From Aliarcobacter cryaerophilus ATCC 43158 (GTDB lineage: Bacteria; Campylobacterota; Campylobacteria; Campylobacterales; Arcobacteraceae): DNA of 64,000 nt. Of the stretch, positions 37,201 to 44,364 are shown one piece after another. A program made the translations under genes and the position numbers. The first letter of the stretch is position 1. Every line of letters starts with the position of its first letter. The notes beneath the pieces are model-generated. The model was given only the letters and a program-made list of their open reading frames with translations, ran no database searches and was not told the DNA's origin. Where the stretch lies: positions 1-64,000 of the forward strand of contig NZ_CP032824.1 of assembly GCF_003660105.1 (NCBI RefSeq), written 5' to 3'.

Positions 37201-37919
37201 ATAGTCTTTCCATTTCCTGATTCACCTGAAACTATAGTCAAGCCTGATTTTTCGAGAACTTTCAACTGCTTATCTAAATCTCTTTCTATCCAGCTATCTT
37301 GATTATATATAGTAAAATTATCAATACTTTTTTTAGACAATTCTAATAAAAGTTTTGAGGATATTCTTTCTTGGGTTATATTCAGATATTGTTTTCTAAT
37401 ATACTGTCCATTTGAATTTGTGTCAAGAAAATGTGCAATCCTAGAAGCAGACCAAAAATCAATCTCAATTCCCTCACGTGTTGCGATTTCTTGTGATTTT
37501 CTAATAAGTTCTTGAGATGGCTCAGAAGTAAAAGTCAAAATTAAAGTAGTTTTTAATGTAGGTTGTTTAAGTCTTTCTTCTTTATGAAGTTTAATTGTTT
37601 TTAAAATATCTCCATCAGGGTATATAATATTTTTTTTAGACTTTATTTTTGAAGAGTCTTTTAACAATTTTTTTTCTAACTCATCTCTGTCTCCCGTTGT
37701 ATGATGAACACAAATCATATGAGGAGGATTGGCTCCACTTACAAATGATATTCCATCAATAGGACTTTTTACAGTTTGTCCGCTTGTATTTGTTCCAGTA
37801 TGGATTAATGGTTCATACAGTGAATTAGATTCTCTCAATACAGCAGTAGCTAACCTTTCAAACAATCCTGCATCTGTAATATCGGATAATGCTTTTAATG
37901 TATTTGCATGATGTTGCAT
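34227..37919 (-). CDS. Large STAND-type NTPase with N-terminal nuclease-like domain
   Basis: I chose the ATG at 37919, preceded by AAGGA. An ATG at 37958 lacks a site. The 1230-residue protein has an N-terminal region (about 1-170) with PIDGISFV and conserved charged residues resembling restriction-endonuclease-like effector domains. Walker A is SGESGNGKT (about 230-238), Walker B PIVLVLEDIN (about 295-305), and a long helical repeat-like C-terminal half follows. That is the general plan of STAND NTPases such as Avs-type phage sensors. Clear Avs signature assignment is not possible by eye. It sits alone between R1 copy B and R2 copy a, as one cargo module. Confidence 0.65.
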   Translation of the reverse strand: MQHHANTLKALSDITDAGLFERLATAVLRESNSLYEPLIHTGTNTSGQTVKSPIDGISFVSGANPPHMICVHHTTGDRDELEKKLLKDSSKIKSKKNIIYPDGDILKTIKLHKEERLKQPTLKTTLILTFTSEPSQELIRKSQEIATREGIEIDFWSASRIAHFLDTNSNGQYIRKQYLNITQERISSKLLLELSKKSIDNFTIYNQDSWIERDLDKQLKVLEKSGLTIVSGESGNGKTIACYKYLTQHIQNGGYGFILRDEILAQSQTLEEAIGKTLLTLHPSLTDACGYDALQIATIDKPIVLVLEDINTSGKAKLLLEKIILWNEQQKSTNIFLWKILCPIYPKFVGELDKNIVEKINNQFIRCLEFSKKEGIRAVERKHELLSKKITPLEAENRSLTLGNDPLLISLYDIDENLTSSEIIRGFINTRITNLAQSHSEFMSSDYLTSLFSLIFKLLLNYIVKPKWSDIGVLNLSNEEKTMLRHLAHQGDIFRLSGTIEEQIIIFRHDRVYNWLASKAIAKFINTIELNNSFLKEPYLAEIIGLSLNEDTITDEIIEFIKLHNPLALFYSLQKFSNANTNIEKNILSAIFDWSSDQKTHSKSNKNLRLESIYCLSETGSPHVLEILQHFKNESYSYDRAGFRNGDFHKGITLCQLTHPGVNYIAHEQLMEYMITKYREELIAFVIERLNLNLSSDFVFAYSERKGILRMCGYLADDKLFNVLKKSWEYENNKSELLGDYFWACSHCCGKNASVLLEPIFNMWASLSDKEETEGMGTPRDWFASHEIHWAFKKYVPKNAIDYFIEQTQREELTWPITYMLHGIDHPKVMNYMAHYFAQKEEELEGSDYYNPFLSSSSDVWKRDNKAMSESSKAELYKLWSNINLNKYMRLQSFKLWSATYLEQDKELLIDFQHDKVLYDAILRQRIEQKDITAIPLFIEKIRCSKNSGYWWQFARDFWTSDLSKLLDEELEKKSYDEIMDTENYSVSMISELINKMNINEAELILLKHWDKIKKSPSFIQTSLYIASDKLIKLVAETINSSSSPDTFFIHINHHYGLMTKNHKGITNIKQLEVLIPYLGYIREIELNIIAHECNKKGYFEFRKKYLDIYLKDKKYKNIQYSSEKEIITSLNEKLNETHFWHLENWVDVVLSEGISKAELMNIVFKWMKSQNNIDLKIINIALVVLTHIRGWKHYSELLKVCEGIKDKYIEEFENALFFIQRRELNFRVK

Positions 37920-38020
37920 TATATTCCTTGATAATTTTATACGATTGTATTTTAGCATTAAAGCTATAAACGGCTCTTTCTAAATTACAATTTTTAATTA
38001 TTTAATTTTTTTATAACATG

Positions 38021-38103
38021 ATTCAACTACTTATTGAATACATATTTTATATAAAACATCCTAAAAATCGACAAATAACATGCCAAAAAATGTCTTATAT
38101 AAA
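38021..38103 (-). repeat. R2 repeat, copy a, promoter element facing the STAND gene
   Basis: On the minus strand it carries TCGATT (38071-38066), 16 bases, then TAAAAT (38049-38044), a sigma70-like promoter. It ends at GTTGAAT (38027-38021). It is about 75% identical to copy b at 44094 by eye. It lies about 100 bp upstream of the STAND start. Confidence 0.65.
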
Positions 38104-38146
38104 TTGCATTCAGTGATCTATCAACACTAAATAGGACAAAAAATGA

Positions 38147-38240
38147 GTTATCAAAATACTTGTTCCACAACTTGTAGGTTGAGGAAGAAGCTGTTCAAAA
38201 TTTTATGTCCTATTTTGGGAACTAGTTCATAGTATGATAT
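38147..38240 (+). repeat. R1 repeat, copy C (degenerate)
   Basis: GTTATCAAAATACTTGTTCC, then ACAACTTGTAGGTTGAGG and CTGTTCAAAATTTTATGTCC correspond to the other R1 copies. The second hairpin arm is poorly kept (TTTTGGGAAC). It sits next to R2 copy a, which keeps the R2-R1 order. From 38241 to 38411 I see only AT-rich sequence that may hold the promoter of the glycosyltransferase gene. Confidence 0.6.
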
Positions 38241-38411
38241 TGTTTTAATTATTTTTTCGTATATTAAATAAATTTTCTTATTATATATAAGTAGATATAA
38301 TTAATGAAAAAAGAAATACAACTTCTAATTCTTACTATTTAAATCGAAATTTGAACACTATAATTAAAGAATAAAGATATAAAATTATTTTAAGTCATAA
38401 GAAGGATATTC

Positions 38412-39257
38412 ATGCCCAAATTAGTTCCATCAAACTTTGCTATAGAAAATTCAGAAAGTGATATAAAACGATCAACTTCCATTTTTAATCTTCTTCAAGA
38501 TAAACTAAGAATTGGTAGTAATAATTCATCAAAAAATAACACAATCATTCCTAAAGTAATTATACAATTTTGGGACAAAGCCAACTCTATCCCTAGCGAT
38601 GTTAAAAAATGTATGGAATCATGGGAATCATTAAAAGAAGAAGGATATACATACATTTTATTTAATGAAAAATCTGCTCGTGAATACATTTCATCTAATT
38701 TAAAGAAGGAGCATTTGTTGGCATTTGATAACTGTTATCACCCTGCAATGAAAAGTGACTATTTTCGCCTTTGCTATATTAATTACTCTGGAGGTATGTA
38801 TGTAGATTCAGATGATGTGTATAGTGGTTTAAAGATTGATAATTATTTTATAAATTCAAAGTTGAAGTTACAGCCATTATGTTATGATCTTGAATTAAAT
38901 CAAATGGTAGAAACCCAAAATTTTTTAAACAATGATACTCAAAATAAACATTGGATATATTATTTTAATAATAATCCAATAATTTCAGTTCCTTTCAATC
39001 CAATTATTGGTTACGCACTTGAAAGAGCAACTAATATTTTATTGAATATAGATCACAACAATCTACCTGAAATTCAATCCACTACTGGCCCCGGAAATAT
39101 TACAGCAAGTGTTGTCGCAGCTCTATTAACTTCCACTTTTAACGATGAAATAGAGATTCTTACAGATTGGGAAGAATTATCTAAAACTATTTGGTTTTTA
39201 TCATATAGAAATGATTCTAGAAACTGGCGAATATCAAACTGTAAAATCTTTAATTAA
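38412..39257 (+). CDS. Sugar-transferase with DXD motif (Gly_transf_sug type)
   Basis: The 281-residue protein has KVIIQFWD near the start of the domain and KSDYFRLCYINYSGGMYVDSDD near 115-136 (quoted here as SGGMYVDSDD). This is the DXD metal and nucleotide-sugar site of the Gly_transf_sug family, related to capsular and toxin glycosyltransferases. There is no membrane segment. An AAGAAGGA site precedes the ATG. It pairs with the large fusion enzyme downstream (20-bp gap). This is the only plus-strand cargo in the repeat-divided island apart from the resolvase. Confidence 0.78.
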   Translation: MPKLVPSNFAIENSESDIKRSTSIFNLLQDKLRIGSNNSSKNNTIIPKVIIQFWDKANSIPSDVKKCMESWESLKEEGYTYILFNEKSAREYISSNLKKEHLLAFDNCYHPAMKSDYFRLCYINYSGGMYVDSDDVYSGLKIDNYFINSKLKLQPLCYDLELNQMVETQNFLNNDTQNKHWIYYFNNNPIISVPFNPIIGYALERATNILLNIDHNNLPEIQSTTGPGNITASVVAALLTSTFNDEIEILTDWEELSKTIWFLSYRNDSRNWRISNCKIFN

Positions 39258-39277
39258 ATTATAAAGGACAAGAACTT

Positions 39278-41440
39278 ATGAATAAAAATAAAATATCTCA
39301 TAGTTTTATAAATAAGGGGAAAATATTATTTCAAAATTTTAGACGACTCTTTACGAAAAAAAAATGTTCTGCATTTAACGTATCAGCTAATAATAAAAAG
39401 ATTGAATGTATAGAAAAAATATACGTAATTAATTTAGATAGACAACCTAATAGATATAATAGGGTTCAATCTGAGTTTTCGAAAATTATGGATACATCCC
39501 GGAATCGTCTAACAAATATACTGGAAAGAGTTACTGCCGTAGATGCTATAAATTTAGAACAAGATGCACCTATTGATAATATTAATTCGAAATATACATT
39601 AGGAGAACAATTATTTGTAGATCCATGTCAAGCATTACCTAAAGATTTGAACTTAGATATGAATATTAACATGAGTAAACAGGAAATTGCGGTAGCTCTT
39701 TCACATATAAAGGTATGGAAAAAAATTGCATCAGGTACAGAATCTTATGCACTTGTTATAGAAGACGATATATGTTTACATCCAAATTTTTCTAGTCTAA
39801 TGGAAGAAAGTTGGAAGGAATTAATAAAAAAAGAAACTAAAGGTAATTTATTTGACATTCTTTTCTTATCTTTCAAGGAAGTTGATTTAGGTGCAGAAAA
39901 AGTGGCATTTACTGAGAGTACTTTTAAACTGTTTCGCGGTATTTGGTATATGTCTGGGTATGTGCTTTCTAAAGAAGGAGCAAGTAAACTAATTGAAATG
40001 CTTCCTTTACGAGGTCCTGTAGATCTGTGGATAAATCACAAGTTTGATCAACTTACCGCGTTAATGATTAAAAAATCTATTATTCCTCAAAGGTCAGATG
40101 AAGCTTCTGTGAATTTTTATTCTGTATTACCTATATTATCCCAAATAGGGGTATTAAATGATGGCTCACCTAGCGTATTTAAAAATAAACCTACTACTTT
40201 ACCTGTTTTTGCTATTGGAAAAGAAAGTGATAAGTTAACTTCATTATCTATGGCATTATCTATGCTTGGATTTAGGTGTTGTAGTGACTTATTTGAACTA
40301 CCAAAAGATGAAAAGAATAGTCTTATTAAAAACTTAAGTGATAGAAAATTTGATGCTTATATAAATGTAAAATGTATAGAAGACCATTTAGTAAATCTAT
40401 GTAAAATATACCCAAAAGCTCACTTAATAATATTTTCAAAAGGTTTATCTAAAGATAAATTAGAAAGTCTTAGAAAAGACTGGTCTAAACGAGTATTAGT
40501 TTTAAACGAACAAGAGTCAGTAACATGGAAGCCAATTTGTGAATTTTTTGGTATAGTTCCACCAGTAAGTCCGTTTCCTGAATTGTTAGGATTAGAGCAA
40601 AGAAAATATATTTCAAAAGAAAATAAATCCACTAATACAATTAATAGATCTAGTAAATGGTTAAAGGCTGATGAATCTCCTTGGATTATCCCTCAATCGA
40701 ATTCTTGGGAGGGCTTAGATATAGAATCGGGAAGCCTTATTTCACAACCTAATAATGAAATAAGCTATGAATTAAAAGATAATTTGCAACTTAATAACAC
40801 AGAGTTTTGGTCAATGAGAAAAGATACTTTTCCTGGTAATGAATGTATGTTTAGTTCATCAAATTTTAGCAGTAAAGATAATAGCCATATTTTTACTGCT
40901 AAAAAGGAAAATATGGAAGTAAGAAAATATAGTTCTGCTGCAATAACAAGTAATAAAAGTTTTTTATATGGTAGGTTTGAAACAGAGCTTAAACCACCTA
41001 AAGTGTCTGGATTTATAACGGGTGTTTTTTTACATAGAGACTCTCCTAGACAAGAGATAGATATTGAATTTACTGGAAATAATCCAACAAAAATGTTAAC
41101 TAATGTTTACTATAATCCAGGTGTTGAAGGTGCAAGATTTGATTATGGTTATAGAGGTACTCCATTACAAATAGAACTTGGCTTTGATGTATCAGAAGAT
41201 TACCATGTATATGCAATTGAGTGGGATCCAAATCAGATTCGCTGGTATGTAGATAATATTCTTGTTCATACAAGAAATAATTGGGGGCCCACACCAATTC
41301 CTCATCTACCGATGAAATTTCATATAAATCTTTGGCCAACAAAATCTCGTGAACTTGCTGGTAATATTGATGATTCAAAACTTCCCACAAATTTATATTT
41401 AAAGTCAGTTAACATACAAACAACATCAAGTTTTATTTAA
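39278..41440 (+). CDS. Three-part fusion: GT25 glycosyltransferase, sulfotransferase-like domain, GH16 glycosidase
   Basis: The 720-residue protein begins with a short basic leader. A family 25 glycosyltransferase region follows (about 48-260: IYVINLDRQPNRYNRV, ALSHIKVWKKI, LVIEDDICLHP). A middle part (about 303-440) looks like a degenerate sulfotransferase domain (FAIGKESDKLTSLSMALSMLGF). The C-terminal region (about 470-718) is a GH16-type beta-jelly roll with catalytic motif EIDIEFTG near 593-600 (the E-x-D-x-x-E pattern). No signal peptide is seen, so the glycosidase is either cytosolic or exported with help. It probably modifies a surface polysaccharide. Confidence 0.7.
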   Translation: MNKNKISHSFINKGKILFQNFRRLFTKKKCSAFNVSANNKKIECIEKIYVINLDRQPNRYNRVQSEFSKIMDTSRNRLTNILERVTAVDAINLEQDAPIDNINSKYTLGEQLFVDPCQALPKDLNLDMNINMSKQEIAVALSHIKVWKKIASGTESYALVIEDDICLHPNFSSLMEESWKELIKKETKGNLFDILFLSFKEVDLGAEKVAFTESTFKLFRGIWYMSGYVLSKEGASKLIEMLPLRGPVDLWINHKFDQLTALMIKKSIIPQRSDEASVNFYSVLPILSQIGVLNDGSPSVFKNKPTTLPVFAIGKESDKLTSLSMALSMLGFRCCSDLFELPKDEKNSLIKNLSDRKFDAYINVKCIEDHLVNLCKIYPKAHLIIFSKGLSKDKLESLRKDWSKRVLVLNEQESVTWKPICEFFGIVPPVSPFPELLGLEQRKYISKENKSTNTINRSSKWLKADESPWIIPQSNSWEGLDIESGSLISQPNNEISYELKDNLQLNNTEFWSMRKDTFPGNECMFSSSNFSSKDNSHIFTAKKENMEVRKYSSAAITSNKSFLYGRFETELKPPKVSGFITGVFLHRDSPRQEIDIEFTGNNPTKMLTNVYYNPGVEGARFDYGYRGTPLQIELGFDVSEDYHVYAIEWDPNQIRWYVDNILVHTRNNWGPTPIPHLPMKFHINLWPTKSRELAGNIDDSKLPTNLYLKSVNIQTTSSFI

Positions 41441-41475
41441 AGAGATTATCTGGATACAGTTTATAGGACATATCA

Positions 41476-41646
41476 AAATGCTAAATATATTTGGAGGCGT
41501 AATATGGATAAAATAATTGTTACTAGATAAGTTATAAAAATAAGTTCCACAACCAGTACCTTATTGAGCAGGTTCAACAATTCAGCTCTTTTTGGAACAC
41601 GCTTTCCATTTGTAAAAACGGTTCCAAAAATAAGAGATTTTGCAAC
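41476..41646 (+). repeat. R1 repeat, copy D, with 55-bp leading segment
   Basis: The leading part (AAAATGCTAAATATATTTGG) matches the sequence before copy E. R1 proper runs from GTTATAA at 41531 to GCAAC at 41646. The hairpin arms TTTTTGGAAC and GTTCCAAAAA are perfect. Its right end is also the core site of attC1, so the repeat meets the cassette block exactly at an integron crossover point. Confidence 0.75.
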
Positions 41647-41757
41647 TTTACGCCTTGCTTACCGGCCCAACGGAGCAGAGTAAGCTTGTGGTAAGTTTGC
41701 GCAGCAAACCACAAGCTTGCGGCGCGTAGTTGGGTCCGAGTACAGCAAATTGTTATA
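41640..41757 (-). other. attC1: integron attC site, 118 bp
   Basis: In cassette direction (minus strand) the site runs from ATATAAC to core GTTGCAA. Long arms pair as TTTGCTGTACTCGGACCCAAC with GTTGGGCCGGTAAGCAAG (21 and 18 bases; key bases CCCAAC/GTTGGG and TTGC/GCAA). Inner palindromes around CCACAAGCTT fill the centre. It is G+C-rich in an AT-rich genome. It directly follows the stop of the nuclease cassette, as expected. Confidence 0.8.
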
Positions 41758-41759
41758 TT

Positions 41760-42668
41760 TCAAAACCCACCAAACTCAACTACCTCTAACCCATGTTCTT
41801 TAAGAAGCTTATTCAATAAACTTAACGCTTCATGCCTCAATTCGTTTAACTTGCTGATTAGATCGTGGTCTAGAATCTCTATTACAGTAGAATGCTCTCT
41901 TATCACCCCTCTAGATAGAGCGTCAGCAGCTATCTCCCTCGTGGTTTGCAAAAGCTTTGAGATTTTAGTTAATTCTTTGGGTTTAGGCTTGGGAACTAGG
42001 CACTGGTCAATTACTCTATTGTCTCGATCCACAAGCCGCCCCGTTGAAACAGCATTTTGTGTTGCTGATATAGCATCAATAAAATCCGTTGCCCTGCTTT
42101 CTAAGTGAAAAGGAGTTCGTAACGCTGGCCTGTCAAATGCCATAGAAAGCAAAAGCAAATAATGCTCTATCTGATTATAGGTGCTACGATATTTCAGAAT
42201 GTTTTCATAATATCGGTACATCAATTTTGGATTGTCATTTAAAAAGTCGACATAATCATCCCAGAACATGAGTGACACCTTAAAAGGTATATTGTCGAGA
42301 TTTTTTAACCTTACGTGTTCCTGTAAGTTTGCATCCCTAGGGGTCGTGGTCGCTATTACAAATCTTGCCAATCCGGGTTTGAATGATTTTGCAGCTTCGA
42401 TTTCTATATCAATCTCTTCTGTCTTGAGTGTGCTTGCCGGTTTTTCATTTAGGTTTTTCTTGTTTTTTCGCTGCTTACACTGAACCCCAGTACTTTCATT
42501 TTCCTTATGGTTATATCCATAAACATCAACACCAGACTGTGGTTGGCCTTGCCTACCATTTCTTTCCGCGTAATCATCGCCCCATTTGATTTTAAGAACG
42601 TCCAGAGTAAGTCGTTCGAAATCCTGCCAATAAGATGGCGGCGATATATCTACTTGAATATTACCCAC
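41760..42668 (-). CDS. Cassette gene: Mrr-like restriction-endonuclease-fold protein
   Basis: The true start is probably the GTG at 42668, just after the attC core and a GGAGAG site. The frame continues upstream through the attC site only by chance. The 302-residue product shows SYWQDFERLTLDVLKIKWG, then GVDVYGYN and GVQCKQRK, which gives the D...Q-x-K layout of Mrr-type nucleases. Helices follow with no clear domain. It is a single-gene cassette between attC1 and attC2, with base use unlike the neighbouring genome. Confidence 0.7.
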   Translation of the reverse strand: MGNIQVDISPPSYWQDFERLTLDVLKIKWGDDYAERNGRQGQPQSGVDVYGYNHKENESTGVQCKQRKNKKNLNEKPASTLKTEEIDIEIEAAKSFKPGLARFVIATTTPRDANLQEHVRLKNLDNIPFKVSLMFWDDYVDFLNDNPKLMYRYYENILKYRSTYNQIEHYLLLLSMAFDRPALRTPFHLESRATDFIDAISATQNAVSTGRLVDRDNRVIDQCLVPKPKPKELTKISKLLQTTREIAADALSRGVIREHSTVIEILDHDLISKLNELRHEALSLLNKLLKEHGLEVVEFGGF

Positions 42669-42682
42669 GATCTCTCCTTGAA

Positions 42683-42752
42683 ATATAACGTTTAAATTGA
42701 GAAATATTTGAGCCGCTAGGGTCAAATATTTCTCCCCAATGTTTTGTTAGAC
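42683..42752 (-). other. attC2: integron attC site, 70 bp
   Basis: In cassette direction: R'' GTCTAAC (42752-42746), inner arms GAGAAATATTTGA and TCAAATATTTCTC, and core GTTATAT (42689-42683). The arms form a near-perfect hairpin around ACCCTAGCGGC. Size and layout are typical of an attC (59-base element). Confidence 0.88.
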
Positions 42753-42758
42753 TTATCA

Positions 42759-43043
42759 TTACTTAAAAAACTGAATTGCTTCAATAATTTTGTTTATTTT
42801 TTCAGTATCTTGATTTAATGTTGCTTGATGTAGTAGTCCAGACAACATAGAGTTTCTAGTATCTTGTGGAATGACACAAGGACTTAGTTTCCCTCTTGAT
42901 TGTGGATAATCACCCCAATGTACACCTAACGCCTTCTCACCACCATTGTGTTCATTTTTATGGTCATAATGTCCAACAATTAAAACTAGCCCATCATCAT
43001 TATAAAATTCTTTTGGATTTTTCCAATATGAAATCATTTGCAC
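42759..43043 (-). CDS. Cassette gene: orphan protein of 94 residues
   Basis: The start is the GTG at 43043 preceded by TAGGAGA. An ATG two codons on is an alternative. The sequence contains KNPKEFYNDDGLVLIVGHYD and GVHWGDYPQSRG, with no known motif. It sits as the only gene between attC2 and attC3, which is strong evidence that it is a real cassette gene. Such orphan cassette proteins are common and mostly uncharacterised. Confidence 0.75.
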   Translation of the reverse strand: MQMISYWKNPKEFYNDDGLVLIVGHYDHKNEHNGGEKALGVHWGDYPQSRGKLSPCVIPQDTRNSMLSGLLHQATLNQDTEKINKIIEAIQFFK

Positions 43044-43075
43044 GTTGTTAATCTCCTATTCGTATAAAAATCTTA

Positions 43076-43147
43076 GTCTAACGTTTAAACTTATCAATAT
43101 GAACTCCGCGTGTGGAGTTCATATTGGTGTACAGAGCTTTGTTAGAC
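43076..43147 (-). other. attC3: integron attC site, 72 bp
   Basis: In cassette direction: GTCTAAC (43147-43141), arms ATATGAACTCC and GGAGTTCATAT around a short CGCG-type loop, then core GTTAGAC (43082-43076). This is a textbook attC with matched R'' and R' boxes. Confidence 0.92.
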
Positions 43148-43765
43148 GCCATAGTAGCGCTTCAACCAAGCATCCATATGCTCTTCCAATTCGTTGAATG
43201 AAACGATTGATATTTCTATAGAATCCACTTTTGTTTTTTCTATTCTCCATTTGAGTCTATCCTGTTCTTGAGCGGACAGATTCATGTCTTTACCAATTAC
43301 AATAAGTCCTTGGAAGGTCGCACGACGGCTGCCAAAAGTATTTTGAAAGTCACCTGTACTCCGCATGTCTTCAAGCTTCCAAAGCCAATCTGTAAGCTGT
43401 GAATATGCCCCTTCCAAACGAGGGGCCCAGTCAGGAGTCGATTTTTTCCCTTTCTTTTTGAATACACTTTCCGGCTCGCCATTTTCAAATTCTATTAACA
43501 CATATCGATGCTCACTAGAATCTCCAACAACAAGATCGGCAACAAAATCTCCGTAGATTTGAAACTCGTGTGCCTGACAGTCTGGATTTGTTATTTTGGG
43601 GAAATAGTTACATATTAGGGCAGAAAGATTGATACTCTTTTTAAAGAAAGGAAGAACATCTTTTCTCTCTGATAATTTAGTTTTCGACTTTAATAAATTA
43701 GAGAAATTATTCCATTCAACTCTACAAGATTTTGCATCGAAAGCATGTGTTTTCAAGTTTTTCAT
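43142..43765 (-). CDS. Cassette gene: Shedu-like nuclease (DUF4263 type)
   Basis: The 207-residue protein has the core GDFVADLVVGD, then HRYVLIEFENGEPESVF near 85-110 (quoted as YVLIEFENGE). This matches the D...E-x-E layout of DUF4263, the nuclease domain of the Shedu defence protein. A later GLIVIGKDMNLSAQEQDRL helix-strand segment also fits. It is a short, stand-alone core without a sensor domain. It overlaps the upstream ParE-like gene by 4 bp and its stop lies inside attC3. It probably forms a two-gene defence cassette. Confidence 0.65.
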   Translation of the reverse strand: MKNLKTHAFDAKSCRVEWNNFSNLLKSKTKLSERKDVLPFFKKSINLSALICNYFPKITNPDCQAHEFQIYGDFVADLVVGDSSEHRYVLIEFENGEPESVFKKKGKKSTPDWAPRLEGAYSQLTDWLWKLEDMRSTGDFQNTFGSRRATFQGLIVIGKDMNLSAQEQDRLKWRIEKTKVDSIEISIVSFNELEEHMDAWLKRYYGV

Positions 43766-44058
43766 GCCTTTCCCCTTTGGGAAGAAAGCAATCGCTCTAA
43801 ACGATCATGGTTTAAGATGTCTTCTACAAAAATTTGGTTGTCATCGATTGATAGAATTAGTCGTAGTTTTAATGTCCCTAGATATGAATATAGTTTCTCT
43901 TCAGAATGAACTATGAGCTTGTGAAGCTTTTGATTTTGAAATAGTTCATCTGCATTTGACGTTTCTAATTCAGTTAGCGCGCGAATTATCTTACGCTGTT
44001 CTTTCTTTTCTAGAGATCGAAGTGCAATCTCAGCAGGTTTTTTTATATTTACATTCAT
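43762..44058 (-). CDS. Cassette gene: RelE/ParE-superfamily small protein
   Basis: The start is taken as the ATG at 44058, after AAGGAACTAT. An ATG at 44076 has no site. The 98-residue protein resembles RelE/ParE toxins: ALRSLEKKEQRKIIRALTEL helices, LHKL, then YSYLGTLKLRLILSIDDNQIFVEDILNHDRLE with the central Arg. No antitoxin gene is adjacent, which is unusual. The coupled partner is the Shedu-like nuclease. Confidence 0.68.
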   Translation of the reverse strand: MNVNIKKPAEIALRSLEKKEQRKIIRALTELETSNADELFQNQKLHKLIVHSEEKLYSYLGTLKLRLILSIDDNQIFVEDILNHDRLERLLSSQRGKA

Positions 44059-44093
44059 ATAGTTCCTTACAAACAAATTTCAAAACATGAAGT

Positions 44094-44178
44094 GTCTAAC
44101 TATTTATTAAATATACATTATATATAAAACACCCTAAAAATCAACAAATAACATGCACAGGAAATGTCGTATATTAAA
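44094..44178 (-). repeat. R2 repeat, copy b, promoter element at the cassette-block entry
   Basis: On the minus strand it carries TTGATT (44144-44139), 16 bases, then TATAAT (44122-44117), a good sigma70-like promoter aimed into the cassette block. It ends in core GTTAGAC (44100-44094), where the first cassette begins. By position it could be an attI-like site with cassette promoter Pc. There is no intI gene beside it. Confidence 0.7.
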
Positions 44179-44364
44179 GTGCCTACAAACATCTTAAATA
44201 AAGTATTTTTGTAGATATTACTATAAAAAATATTGGAAACTGAGATGCTTATTAAATAAATTTTAAATTTACGATAAGCTTTTTATATATGTTTAATATG
44301 GATATTTAGATGATAATAGTACATATTGTATGTATATTAAGGTGATATTGCAATAAACCTGCAA

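Noticed and set aside
42669-42725. N-terminal extension of the Mrr-like cassette protein
   Set aside because: These codons overlap attC2. The GTG at 42668 has a GGAGAG site and sits right after the core box, as expected for a cassette start.
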